IMG/VR virus record: IMGVR_UViG_3300005289_000009
Span: 1 to 41,454 of that record
Strand: one strand, 5' to 3'
Length of the DNA: 41,454 nucleotides
Source: a virus
Positions 24,255 through 32,989 of this stretch are shown in pieces. Position 1 is the stretch's first letter. Every line of letters begins with the position of its first letter. The translations under genes were made by a program, and so were the position numbers. A model generated the notes under the pieces. That model did not search any database, had not been told where the DNA came from, and worked only from the letters and a program-made list of their open reading frames with translations.

Positions 24255-24815
24255 TCACGCGGCAGGAGCCTGAGCAAAAATGCGGGCGAACGTGACGGGC
24301 CGGGCTACGGCACGCAGGCCGATCTGGCCGATGCCGTTGACCGCCACGGTGAAATCGAAATGGTCGCGGGCGGACTTGGTACGGCCGACCTCGGCAATCA
24401 CCGCATCGATGAACTCGGCGCTAGGGGCGCCTTCACTCTGACCGCCCAGCGACACAGTCATGTTGAAGGTATGGGGGATGCCGGCCGGTTCGCGTTCGAA
24501 CCACGCGCGCATCACGACGTTGCCGCCGAAACTGGAAATGACGTCGGTGACGGATTTCGCGGTCCCTTTGATTCGCTGGATGGCGATCGCGGCAGCAACA
24601 CGGGCGCGGCGCACTTCGACCGGCCAGTCTGCCGACCACTGATCGACCGACAGCGCCCAGGCAAGCCAAGGGAGCAGCTCTTCCGGACAGTCCCGAGCCG
24701 ACCAGACAGTTCGCAGCGGCGCCGGGATCGCGTCGATCCGATCGTGCTGCAGCTGGTCCGCTGCCTTCACGAGCGGTACGGCATTCGGCGGTGCAAGAGC
24801 GGCGGGAGCACTCAT
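24255..24815 (-). CDS. I: Tail protein gpI, 186 aa
   Basis: Matches P2 I: LPWLAWALSVDQWSADWPVEVRRARVAAAIAIQRIKGTAKSV is diagnostic of the family, which forms part of the baseplate wedge. It overlaps gene J by ATGA and is followed by the fibre gene, as in P2 (J-I-H). Confidence 0.94.
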   Translation of the reverse strand: MSAPAALAPPNAVPLVKAADQLQHDRIDAIPAPLRTVWSARDCPEELLPWLAWALSVDQWSADWPVEVRRARVAAAIAIQRIKGTAKSVTDVISSFGGNVVMRAWFEREPAGIPHTFNMTVSLGGQSEGAPSAEFIDAVIAEVGRTKSARDHFDFTVAVNGIGQIGLRAVARPVTFARIFAQAPAA

Positions 24816-25816
24816 TCCCCGACACCTGCGTCATTCAGCGTGATGCCGGTGCAGTGCCCGGCCTGCTTGCGGGTGAGAACGATGTCGGCTGCGGGACTGA
24901 CGAGGTTGATGTTCTGAACGCCTTCCGGGTGGAGAGCGGCGATGATCCCAGCACGGGTAACGTCGCGGCCAAGCAGTAGCGTGGCGGCCAGATGAGCATC
25001 GAGACGCGACCGTGCCGCCGCCATCACGACGGCACGGTCGGGGCCTGACAGGAACGTCATGTCTGCCACGATCGCGAAGGGTACGATCTCGGCCGATACG
25101 ACGGTCACGTGATCCGTGAGCGGTCGGACATCGTCGGCGGTGAGCGCGGCCGAGACCGTGGCCAGCAGGCCGGCATCGGCAGAGCCGTCCCCAAGGCGCG
25201 AGAGGACCGTCACTGTCACGTCGCCCGGCCAGCTGGCGGCGGCGAGTGCATCGGACATTGCCGTGACCAGCGCGGGTGCCTCACCGTTCGCCGCAAGCAC
25301 GTTCAGCACGATTTGGCGGATGTCGTCCGGCGCCGGGCTGTGGGCCCCAGCATCGGCGACATTGGCACTGGAGGAGAGCGCGTGGAAGATATAGGCGCCG
25401 GTCGGCCCGGCTACCGAGAAGCCTTCGGGCGCGAGCACCATCCGACGGCGCAGGCTGTCGTCGGTTTCGTAAATGGGCGCGACGTTCTGTTCGGGATTGC
25501 CGGGATCGAGCACGAACCGCTCCACGCCGACGATGGCGGCGACATTGTCGAGATCGGCACCCACTGCGAAGGCGGGCATGACGGCTCGCGCGGCATCGTT
25601 GACGCGCTGGCGCAAAATCAGTTCGCGATAGGCGAACAGCTGGAGCAGCAGCACCAGCGGATCGCTTTCAACGGTCGCGCTGAAATCTGGGAAGTAGGTC
25701 TGGAACTGGGCCAGCGCCTGGGCATAGATCGTCTCGAAATCCAGCGCCTCGATCACGTCGGGCGCGGGAAGGCGGGAGAGGTCTACCCCGGTAAAGCTGT
25801 CCGATGCGATGGCCAT
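24812..25816 (-). CDS. J: Baseplate assembly protein gpJ, 334 aa
   Basis: P2 J family: SRLPAPDVIEALDFETIYAQ, then ESDPLVLLLQLFAYRELILRQRVNDAARAVMPAFA, followed by GADLDNVAAIVGVER. Forms the baseplate wedge with I and W. Unlike P2, it follows S directly; V and W lie 8-9 kb downstream. Sixty bases without a gene separate it from S. Confidence 0.94.
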   Translation of the reverse strand: MAIASDSFTGVDLSRLPAPDVIEALDFETIYAQALAQFQTYFPDFSATVESDPLVLLLQLFAYRELILRQRVNDAARAVMPAFAVGADLDNVAAIVGVERFVLDPGNPEQNVAPIYETDDSLRRRMVLAPEGFSVAGPTGAYIFHALSSSANVADAGAHSPAPDDIRQIVLNVLAANGEAPALVTAMSDALAAASWPGDVTVTVLSRLGDGSADAGLLATVSAALTADDVRPLTDHVTVVSAEIVPFAIVADMTFLSGPDRAVVMAAARSRLDAHLAATLLLGRDVTRAGIIAALHPEGVQNINLVSPAADIVLTRKQAGHCTGITLNDAGVGE

Positions 25817-25877
25817 GAACCGGGCATGGCCCGATCAACCGCGCGCGCGGAAGGGGTCAGCGGGGTATGCCGGGGCG

Positions 25878-26366
25878 TTACCCAGCTTCGCCGCCGAAAC
25901 CCAGCAGCGAGGCGGCTACCTCCAGGGCCTGCGCATTGTCGTCCGCCGAGAATCCGAGCAATCGCCGCTCGGTATACCTTGTGCGGATCACGCGGCCATT
26001 TCCGAGGCGGCCCACGCGGGCAAGCTCTCCGAAGTGGTGGACCGCGGCGATGCGGTCGATCGCCGGGGACGCGGGCATGAGTTCCAGCCCATCGGCATCG
26101 GCGCCGATCTTCCACGAGCGTGTGAGACGCAGGCGGCGGAACATCTTGGCGCCGGCCTTACGCCGGAGGCGGCCACGCTGGCCCATCGAAGCCTTGCGCG
26201 GAGGCATGGCGCTGCCATCCGATTCGATATTGGCGGCAATGCGGGCGAGGTTGGCGCGACGCAGGGCCTGCGCCAGCTTGAGTGCGGCAGCGCGTCGCCG
26301 AGCGGGTTCAAGGCCCTGCATCACGCGCACCATCCAGCGTTCGAATTCGGCAAGGTCTTGCGCCAT
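25878..26366 (-). CDS. S: Tail completion protein gpS, 162 aa
   Basis: Virion morphogenesis family: LAEFERWMVRVMQGLEPARRRAAALKLAQALRRAN, then RKASMGQRGRLRRKAGAKMFRRLR. GpS works with R in tail completion. The start at 26366 overlaps the R stop as TGATG. Confidence 0.9.
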   Translation of the reverse strand: MAQDLAEFERWMVRVMQGLEPARRRAAALKLAQALRRANLARIAANIESDGSAMPPRKASMGQRGRLRRKAGAKMFRRLRLTRSWKIGADADGLELMPASPAIDRIAAVHHFGELARVGRLGNGRVIRTRYTERRLLGFSADDNAQALEVAASLLGFGGEAG

Positions 26367-26854
26367 CAGGTGTTCCAGGGCGGCAGGTCGATATCCCATT
26401 CGACATCGGCTAGCGGCGGGACCGGCGCGGTTCCGCCGAGGCCGAGATCGTCATCGAAGAGCGGGTCAGCTTCTGCGAGGTAATGCATGCTGTAGCCGCC
26501 CTGCGGCTGCTGGGCGACGGTGACGTTTTCGCTAAGCTGGAGCTGCAGCAGGACATCGGCAGAGCCATTGTCGAGTATGTCTGCATCGAAGGCGAAACCT
26601 TCCGCGCCGGGCGCGAGCAATTCGGGCTGGTGGATCCGCAGCCATCTGAACACCGCGTGGCCGAGAACGGCGATATCGCTGGACATTTCCGCGATCAGCA
26701 CATTGGCCTGAAACGCGAAAGCGAAGCTTTCCGTGCGCGTGCCATGGCACCGCCCGGTGCCGCGCTCTATCCAGACGCGCAGCATTTCCGGGCTGCGCGC
26801 CAGTTCGGGGAGGGCGGCAGTGATAGCGGTTCGCAGGCTGTTCAATTTGCGCAT
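26366..26854 (-). CDS. R: Tail completion protein gpR, 162 aa
   Basis: P2 R-like: MRKLNSLRTAITAALPELARSPEMLRVWIERG, then FAFQANVLIAEMSSDIAVLGHAVFRWLRIHQPELL. The ATG at 26854 is the natural start, just after the X stop; an in-frame extension to 26881 runs into X. Confidence 0.9.
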   Translation of the reverse strand: MRKLNSLRTAITAALPELARSPEMLRVWIERGTGRCHGTRTESFAFAFQANVLIAEMSSDIAVLGHAVFRWLRIHQPELLAPGAEGFAFDADILDNGSADVLLQLQLSENVTVAQQPQGGYSMHYLAEADPLFDDDLGLGGTAPVPPLADVEWDIDLPPWNT

Positions 26855-26855
26855 G

Positions 26856-27068
26856 TCAGTCCCACAGATTGACGGTTTCAAGCGCCGCAGGGGCGAGTTC
26901 GGCCAGCTCGGGCAGCTGGACGAGGGTTCCAGCGGGGAGGCGTGCGCCCAGTTCCGCCAGACCGGGGTTCAGCTCCAGGACTTGCTCGGTTATTCCCCGG
27001 GTGCGACCCAGTGTGCGCCAGCACAGTGCATCGACTGTCTCGCCGGCAAGGGCGGTGGCGGTACTCAT
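26856..27068 (-). CDS. X: Tail protein X, LysM-like, 70 aa
   Basis: Short P2 gpX-type protein: ALAGETVDALCWRTLGRTRG, then VLELNPGLAELGARLPAGTLVQLPEL, the compact LysM-like pattern. Essential for P2 tail formation. It starts at ATG 27068, overlapping the previous stop as TGATG. Confidence 0.92.
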   Translation of the reverse strand: MSTATALAGETVDALCWRTLGRTRGITEQVLELNPGLAELGARLPAGTLVQLPELAELAPAALETVNLWD

Positions 27069-27265
27069 CAAAGCAATTTTATGTTGCTGGCCTGGCGCTG
27101 CTCGATCGCAGGCCGCACCATGACAATGCGCTGGAGATCGTGGAGCTTGTGCCGAAACTCGCAGAGTTCGTCCGAATGAACGCGAGGGAGGGCCATAAAG
27201 CCGTTCCAGGCCGAAACGAGACTGTCCAAAATGGCCTGTTCGTCGGGGGTCAGGGGGGCGCTCAT
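27068..27265 (-). CDS. Small helical protein between L and X, 65 aa
   Basis: LTPDEQAILDSLVSAWNGFMALPRVHSDELCEFRHKLHDLQRIVMVRPAIEQRQ predicts two helices, a helical hairpin. It has no P2 counterpart at this position. Its shape recalls short phage hairpin proteins of the Acb2 (anti-CBASS) kind, but I cannot confirm homology; a structural accessory role is equally possible. TGATG overlaps on both sides make it a real gene of the late operon. Confidence 0.65.
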   Translation of the reverse strand: MSAPLTPDEQAILDSLVSAWNGFMALPRVHSDELCEFRHKLHDLQRIVMVRPAIEQRQASNIKLL

Positions 27266-27756
27266 CAGATCAACTCCACAATGTTACGGGGAACCTCCGT
27301 GCCGCCGATGCTGCGCAGATCGGCGATGGCGGCCAGCGCGCGGCGGCGCAGCTCAGCGCTGGTCAGGTCTTTCTCGGCGGCGCGATCAAGCCCCTGGTCG
27401 GTTGCGGAAATATCGCGGTGGTCGGCATTGAGATCGGCGCCCGCGAAGTAGCGGACGACACGCTTCCAGAGAACGACCGCAAGGTTCTCGCCGTTGAGGC
27501 GCTGGGCGGTGACGTCTTCGAGAATGGCCGCGCCTTCGAGGATACGGGCAGTGCGCCAGTCGGCCAGTTCGCGAAAGGCATGGAGCATGGCGCTTTCGAT
27601 CGCCTCGGTCAGCCGGGCCGTGGTGACCGCGCCATCACCGAGGCGCAGCCGGTCGCGCACATCGGCAAGCGCAACTGGCGGGAACCAGTCATCGGCCACG
27701 ACTTCCGCCTCGGCCGGATCGGGCACGGGCACGGGGGAAGAGACGAGGCCGGTCAT
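27265..27756 (-). CDS. L: Head completion protein gpL, 163 aa
   Basis: P2 L-like: WFPPVALADVRDRLRLGDGAVTTARLTEAIESAMLHAFRELADWR, then LWKRVVRYFAGADLNADHRDISATDQG. It connects the packaged head to the tail. Between it and M, 106 bases (27757-27862) carry no gene that I can see. Confidence 0.9.
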   Translation of the reverse strand: MTGLVSSPVPVPDPAEAEVVADDWFPPVALADVRDRLRLGDGAVTTARLTEAIESAMLHAFRELADWRTARILEGAAILEDVTAQRLNGENLAVVLWKRVVRYFAGADLNADHRDISATDQGLDRAAEKDLTSAELRRRALAAIADLRSIGGTEVPRNIVELI

Positions 27757-27862
27757 GTTGGTGGTCCTGGTGTAATCGGGGGGTGGGGACCGGGTTCAGA
27801 CATGCGCACCGGATGGTGGCCGCCTCGCCCGATCCGCCCCCCGAGCGCCGTGGGGCGTCCTG

Positions 27863-28624
27863 TCAAAATTGTTCGTCAGCCGCCTTCTCGATAGCGGAGA
27901 GCTGGCGTTCCAAATTGCGGATATCGGTTTTGACGCCGATGTTGTTGTCGAGGGCGAAGGCGCGGCGGAACTGCTCAAGCGCCTGTTCGGTGTAGGCTGC
28001 CTTCCCGCCAGCGGGGGCGTTATCGGCTGCGGGATCAAAATCGGCCGCCTTACGGGCGAAGCTGCGTCCGATCGCCTTGTGCAGCTTGGCCTTGGCGGCA
28101 TCGGGCATGTCGAAGCCTTCGATCAGGCCGAGAACCTGCAAGAGATGTTCGTGGCTCACCGCGTCCTTCTGCGCGAGCGCGACTTCGGCGATGTCCTCGG
28201 CGATGAAACAGGCGGCGGTGCGGTTGTAGCGTTCGGGAAGGGCGAGGTGAAACTTCAGGACGTGCGCGGCCAAGCGCACCGCATAGTCGAAGTCGCGCGC
28301 ATCGATCGCCCAGATCATCACGGTTACAAGAATTTCATCCTGAGCGGCTTCGCCAGATTCGCCGGCGGCCAGGACGCCGTCTATCCACGGCGCGAAGGCC
28401 TTGGCCATCTCAGCCTTTTTCGGATTGCGCGCCTCTATCGACTGGATGTCGGCCAGGGTGCGCAAATTGTCGTGCAGCAGGGCGCGAAGGGCAGCGTATT
28501 CCTGCCCCGCCGGGGTGTCTGCGGCGGGCTCGGCCGGGGCGGCAGGCGTGTTCGTCTCGATGGCAGCGCCGGACTGGCGAGCAAGGACCATCTGCTGATG
28601 GCGGCGGAAGGGGCTGCGAGACAT
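27863..28624 (-). CDS. M: Terminase small subunit gpM, 253 aa
   Basis: P2 M (terminase endonuclease subunit): MSRSPFRRHQQMVLARQ at the N-terminus, then LRALLHDNLRTLADIQSIEARNPKKAEMAKAFAPWIDGVL, VTVMIWAIDARDFDYAVRLAAHVL and QFRRAFALDNNIGVKTDIRNLER. It helps cut the DNA at cos. AAGGA lies upstream of ATG 28624. Separated from N by an unusual 247-bp gap. Confidence 0.92.
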   Translation of the reverse strand: MSRSPFRRHQQMVLARQSGAAIETNTPAAPAEPAADTPAGQEYAALRALLHDNLRTLADIQSIEARNPKKAEMAKAFAPWIDGVLAAGESGEAAQDEILVTVMIWAIDARDFDYAVRLAAHVLKFHLALPERYNRTAACFIAEDIAEVALAQKDAVSHEHLLQVLGLIEGFDMPDAAKAKLHKAIGRSFARKAADFDPAADNAPAGGKAAYTEQALEQFRRAFALDNNIGVKTDIRNLERQLSAIEKAADEQF

Positions 28625-28751
28625 CGATGTCGTTTCCTTCTCAAGTGCCCGGAGGAATTTCCGGCGGTGGCTATGGGCAGTGGCCAAGGCTGGATCCTTC
28701 CGAAAAATTGGCCCCTCTATCCGGCGGGGGCCGGCCGGCGCTGGCCGGGGT

Positions 28752-28783
28752 CCGACGTCATTGGAACCATGTTCCTACGTCGG
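28752..28783. other. Nested inverted repeat in the N-M intergenic gap
   Basis: CCGACGT (28752-28758) pairs with ACGTCGG (28777-28783), and inside it GGAAC (28763-28767) pairs with GTTCC (28771-28775). It lies in the 247-bp stretch without a gene (28625-28871) between capsid N and terminase M. It could be an attenuator, mRNA processing site or protein-binding site; no T-tract follows. Confidence 0.5.
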
Positions 28784-28871
28784 GGTGCTCCCCGGGCTCC
28801 CGGCTGTGCGTCATGGCTCTGGCGGGCCGACCCGGATGTCAGGTGCCGCCGTCACAGCCTCTCGGTTATTC

Positions 28872-29975
28872 TTACGGGCGGTCGCCGAAGGTGATGTTCT
28901 CGGCCATGACCGCAAAATCGGTGTCCTCGAAGACGTAGCCCTCGTTGACGGAGTTGTAGTCAACCAGGCTGGCCATGTTTTCCGGTTCATCCTTGATGTA
29001 CCGGCGGCGCGAACCTTCCTGATAGTAGAGCGACAGATTGCTGAAGGGGGTGACCAGCATGGTGCCTTCGGGGAAGTAGGGCACGATCGCGGCGGGGCGC
29101 CCGCCGATCTGCTTGGCCGACATCACGATGTCCGACACAACCTGATCGCTGACGGAGCGGCCACCGTCGATCGTGTCCGCCAGCGGACGGTTGACCATCG
29201 GGAAGTACTTCTCGTCGACCAGATCCTGGCTGACGATCACGACATGATCGGTCGAGCCGCGCGCCCAGCTGGGCATGCCGGCAATGAGATCGTAGGCGAG
29301 CGCATCGATGTTCTTGTAGTCGCCGTCCGCTGTGTCGGCGTTCTGGCCGATGTAGATCGGCGCGTCGGCGCCGGTGGCGGTGGTCACGCCGCCTGCGGTT
29401 ACGGTCGCGCGTCCCATGACGTGCTCGGCCTTCTCCAGGCGCAGCTTTTGCAGCCACCCGATGTTGACGTCCTCGCCCAGCGGATTGTCTTCCGGATCGG
29501 TATCGGCGGCAGCGGTTTCGCCGTGCCAGCCCACCATGATGCGGCTTTGGGCTACCGAGATGGCGACGTGACGGGCGTAGCGTTGGGCAAAGTCGGGGAA
29601 ACGCGACCATGCGTCGATCACTTCCCAAGGCAACATGGTGTCGAACTGCGTATCGTGCAGCTCATAACGGCGGTTCTGCAGGCTGCCGACGTACTTGGGC
29701 TTGCGCGGCAGGTTGGCGCGCGAGGTGCGGCTCGCGACCAGGCTATTGGTGGTGAGGCCGATGACGTCGCCGATCATGTCGCGCATCGGCATGACGTTGA
29801 TCCGCTGCAGGAAGCCGACTTCCTCGCGCTGCAGATCCTCAAGCCGCTGCTCGGCGGCGGGATCGACCGCGAACTGGTGGCCTACGCCGCGCGGTGCGCC
29901 GTTGAGCTGGGCGATCGCCGTGAAGAGATTGTCGAGAGCCCGGCGGCCGCGATCGGAAAGATTGTACTTCGCCAT
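28872..29975 (-). CDS. N: Major capsid protein gpN, 367 aa
   Basis: P2 N family: FLQRINVMPMRDMIGDVIGL, then HDTQFDTMLPWEVIDAWSRFPDF, MVGWHGETAAADTDPEDNPLGEDVNIGWLQKLR and the late WARGSTDHVVIVSQDLVDEKYFPMVN block. It forms the HK97-fold capsid after removal of the N-terminus by O. About 70 bases separate it from O. Confidence 0.96.
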   Translation of the reverse strand: MAKYNLSDRGRRALDNLFTAIAQLNGAPRGVGHQFAVDPAAEQRLEDLQREEVGFLQRINVMPMRDMIGDVIGLTTNSLVASRTSRANLPRKPKYVGSLQNRRYELHDTQFDTMLPWEVIDAWSRFPDFAQRYARHVAISVAQSRIMVGWHGETAAADTDPEDNPLGEDVNIGWLQKLRLEKAEHVMGRATVTAGGVTTATGADAPIYIGQNADTADGDYKNIDALAYDLIAGMPSWARGSTDHVVIVSQDLVDEKYFPMVNRPLADTIDGGRSVSDQVVSDIVMSAKQIGGRPAAIVPYFPEGTMLVTPFSNLSLYYQEGSRRRYIKDEPENMASLVDYNSVNEGYVFEDTDFAVMAENITFGDRP

Positions 29976-30046
29976 GTTGAGAAATCCTTGGGTAGCTGGG
30001 CGATGTTGGCGGGAGCGGGGCGGTAGGCGTCGGGGCGGTCAGATGA

Positions 30047-30880
30047 TCAGAAGATGCCGGCGTAGTTGCCGGCGTTGCCGTCAGAGCGTGGGCGCTGGGT
30101 GTAGGATTGCGCCGGCTGCCGTTCGCGCTCGCTTTCCAGCCTGGAGAACTGGACGGCGAGGCCATCGACTTCCGTGCGCAGTTCGGTGCGGAGCGCGGCG
30201 ATCTCCTTGGCGAAGATCTGGCCGACCTGTTCGAACATCGGCGCGAACTCGGCAACGTTGAAACCCGCGGGTTTTTCGGCTTCGGGCTCGACCTTCGGCT
30301 TTTGCTCTTCCTTCGGCGCGAATTTCGCGGCGAAGCCATCGAACATCGACTTCATCGAGGCGAGCAGGCCTTCCTGCGCGGCCTGGCCGCCTTCATCGAC
30401 GAATTCGAGCAGGGCGGAATCGTCGCGGGCGAGGTGGATGGTGCCGGGCATCTGCCGGTTGAACTGCAAACGCTGGGTCGCGATCGAGGCGGGGCTGTCA
30501 GTGAGGGCGCAGCCCATCAGGTAGGCGAAGCCCTTGCCGGCGAAGTTGTCCTCGATCTCGATCGAGGGATAGACCTTCTGGCCGGCATCGTTGAGCGCCT
30601 TGGCATCGTCGGTCACGTCGAACACGCCGAACAGGCCGAGGCGCTTTTCAGCCTTGCCGTTGAAGTTGACATCCACCTCGGCGGTGCTGAGTTCGAGCAC
30701 GTCGCCGTAAGAGCGGAAGGGCTTGTCGCCGGTGATGCCGCGAACATGTTCGATGTTGAGCCGGGCGCCGTAAGTCTTTGGATCGTAGCTGGAGGCCATT
30801 TCCTTCAGCAACTTCTCGTCGATCGTCCGGCCATCGACGGTCGAGCCGGCGGTGGCGAGAAGGAAAGGCTTGGTCTTCAT
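30047..30880 (-). CDS. O: Capsid scaffold/protease gpO, 277 aa
   Basis: N-terminal serine protease of the P2 O type: KPFLLATAGSTVDGRTID (Asp), ARLNIEHVRGI (His) and CALTDSPASI (Ser). The Asp-His-Ser triad is thus visible. The C-terminal part from about residue 185 is the charged, helical scaffold. First gene of the leftward late operon, divergent from terminase P. Confidence 0.94.
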   Translation of the reverse strand: MKTKPFLLATAGSTVDGRTIDEKLLKEMASSYDPKTYGARLNIEHVRGITGDKPFRSYGDVLELSTAEVDVNFNGKAEKRLGLFGVFDVTDDAKALNDAGQKVYPSIEIEDNFAGKGFAYLMGCALTDSPASIATQRLQFNRQMPGTIHLARDDSALLEFVDEGGQAAQEGLLASMKSMFDGFAAKFAPKEEQKPKVEPEAEKPAGFNVAEFAPMFEQVGQIFAKEIAALRTELRTEVDGLAVQFSRLESERERQPAQSYTQRPRSDGNAGNYAGIF

Positions 30881-31028
30881 GGCTTCGGCTCCGGTGTGAC
30901 GGGGCTTCAGCGCGCCCCCGCATCGTCTGGTGGTGCCTTCAGGCCCGAGGCGGCGGCTCCTTGCAACGCGCGGGCAGGGTATGGCGCGGGTTTACCGGGC
31001 CAGCCCTTCGACAAGCGGGCCGGGGCAG

Positions 31029-31051
31029 GGTGCATGGCAAGGCCATGCACC
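31029..31051. promoter_or_regulatory. Inverted repeat over the terminase start codon
   Basis: GGTGCATGGC and GCCATGCACC form a perfect 10-bp stem with a 3-base loop. It contains both candidate starts of P (GTG 31030 and ATG 31045). As RNA it would hide the start; as DNA it could be a binding site in the divergent O-P promoter region (30881-31044), which has no other gene. Confidence 0.6.
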
Positions 31052-32976
31052 GCGCCGAAGCCCATACCGATACCGACGACCGAGCTATCAGCCGGCAGGT
31101 CGGCCGTGCGCAGAGGCGCGAGGCGCGCTCGCTCTATTGGCGAGGCTGGCGGATCACCGACATCGCCGACGAGGTCGGCGTGGCCGAGGGGACGATCAGC
31201 AGCTGGAAGAGCCGTGACCGGTGGGACGACGATCCGCCGGTGAAGATCCTGGCCGACAGGCTGGAAGCGAAAATCGCCACCCTGCTGGACAAGGAGCCGT
31301 TCACCGAAGGCGACATGAAGCGCGTCGATTTCCTGATGCGCCAGATGGAACGCGCTGCGCGGATCGAGAAGTTCGGCCAGACCGGCAAGGAGGGCGATCT
31401 CAACGAGAAGATCGCCGCGCGCAACGACGACAAGGCGAAGGCCAAGCGGGCGGACAAGCGGCGCAACTTCCTGACGCTGGATCAGTGGCAGGCGCTGCTC
31501 GACGACTTCCACGCCAAGAACTTCGACTACCAGGAACTGTGGTGGTCGAAGCGCGGCGAGCGCGTGCGCAAGCTGCGCAAGAGCCGCCAGGTAGGCGCGA
31601 CATGGTATTTCGCCCGCGAGGCGTTGGCGAAGGTCGCCGAAGCGGTGTTGAACGGCCGGGGCCTCGAAGCGCTGGACGAGGACGAGCGGCCCCGCAACCA
31701 GATCTTCCTTTCCGCTTCCGAACGACAGGCGCTGAAGTTCCGCCGTGAAATCACCGGGTGGGTGCGCCGGGTGACTGGGGTGGAGCTGAAGGGCAAGATC
31801 ATCATGCTCGACTTCGTCGGGCAGTATCCCGGTGAAGAGGAGGACGAGCAAGACGGGCCGTCGCTCGATCCGGTCGGGTTCTATTTCCTTTCTACCAACA
31901 GCGCCACCGCGCAAGGCGAAAGCGGCGATTTCTATTTCGACGAATATGCCTGGGTGCATGGCTTCGCCGAGCTGAACCGCGTCGCCAGCGCCATGGCGAC
32001 GCACAAGATCTACAAGAAGACCTATTTCTCGACGCCGTCGACCAAGACGCATCCGAGCTATGCCTTCTGGAGCGGCGAGGAGTGGAACAAGGGCCGCGCG
32101 AAGGGCGAGCAGAAGAGTTTCGACACCAGCCTGAAGACGCTGCGCCACGGCGCGACCATGCCCGACGGATCGTGGCAGCACATCCTGACTATTCACGACG
32201 CGGCAGCGGGCGGCCTGGGCAAGCTGGTCGATGTGGAAGAGCTGCGCCGCGAGTATTCCGAGGAGGAGTTCCGCAACCTCTTCGAATGCGAAGACGTGGA
32301 CGACAGCGAGAGTAGCTTTCCCTACTCGCGCATCGCGCCGGCACGGGTGGACAGCTTCCTCAAGTGGCGGGATTTCAAGCCGGCGCTGGTGGATATCCCC
32401 GGCGCACGGCCGTTCGGCGAGAAACCGGTATGGATCGGGTACGATCCCAACAAGCAGGGCAAGGACGATGCGGCTCTGGTGGTGCTGGCGCCGCCCGATC
32501 TGCCCGGCGGAAAGTTCCGCGTGCTGGAGAAGTACCGTCTGAACGGCCGGGACTTTCAGGGACAAGCGGACTTCATCAAGGACATCGCCGCCCGATACAA
32601 CGTCACCGACGTCGCGATCGACACCACCGGCCACGGCCAGGCGGTGTGGGAGCTGGTGGTGAAGTGGTTCCCGCTCGCCCGGCGGATCGAATACTCGGTC
32701 GCCAGCAAGACGGCGCTCGTCATCAAGGCGCAGAACGTATTCCGCGCTGGCCGCATTGAGTTCGATTCCGGGTGGACCGACCTGATGCAGGCGTTGATGG
32801 CGATCCGTCCGGCGCTGACCGGCAGCAAGAAGGGCGTCACCTATGTCGCCCAGCGCAACGGCACTGTCGGCCATGCCGATATCGCCTGGGCCCTGCTCAA
32901 TGCCCTTTCCAACGAACCGCTAGACGTGGGCAGCGCCAGTGAAGGCGCGGGCGCGGCGGTTGTGTTCTTCGACTGA
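31045..32976 (+). CDS. P: Terminase large subunit gpP, 643 aa
   Basis: Packaging ATPase. The N-terminus has the P2 P HTH (SLYWRGWRITDIADEVGVAE, then ISSWKSRDRWDD). The ATPase motif A is the variant KSRQVGATWYF, with QIFLSASERQALKFRREI following and acidic FYFDEYAWVHGF as the probable Walker B region. The nuclease domain starts near IGYDPNKQGKDDAALVVL. The start is uncertain (ATG 31045 or GTG 31030), since both lie in a hairpin and neither has a strong ribosome site. It precedes portal Q as in P2. Confidence 0.93.
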   Translation: MHRAEAHTDTDDRAISRQVGRAQRREARSLYWRGWRITDIADEVGVAEGTISSWKSRDRWDDDPPVKILADRLEAKIATLLDKEPFTEGDMKRVDFLMRQMERAARIEKFGQTGKEGDLNEKIAARNDDKAKAKRADKRRNFLTLDQWQALLDDFHAKNFDYQELWWSKRGERVRKLRKSRQVGATWYFAREALAKVAEAVLNGRGLEALDEDERPRNQIFLSASERQALKFRREITGWVRRVTGVELKGKIIMLDFVGQYPGEEEDEQDGPSLDPVGFYFLSTNSATAQGESGDFYFDEYAWVHGFAELNRVASAMATHKIYKKTYFSTPSTKTHPSYAFWSGEEWNKGRAKGEQKSFDTSLKTLRHGATMPDGSWQHILTIHDAAAGGLGKLVDVEELRREYSEEEFRNLFECEDVDDSESSFPYSRIAPARVDSFLKWRDFKPALVDIPGARPFGEKPVWIGYDPNKQGKDDAALVVLAPPDLPGGKFRVLEKYRLNGRDFQGQADFIKDIAARYNVTDVAIDTTGHGQAVWELVVKWFPLARRIEYSVASKTALVIKAQNVFRAGRIEFDSGWTDLMQALMAIRPALTGSKKGVTYVAQRNGTVGHADIAWALLNALSNEPLDVGSASEGAGAAVVFFD

Positions 32977-32989
32977 CAGGAGCCCTTTT

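Noticed and set aside
22607-24295. 562-codon plus-strand open frame opposite the tail fibre
   Set aside because: Repeats arise from the fibre modules on the other strand; no start signal or family features.
30907-32874. 655-codon minus-strand open frame opposite terminase P
   Set aside because: Antisense shadow; terminase motifs are unambiguous on the plus strand.
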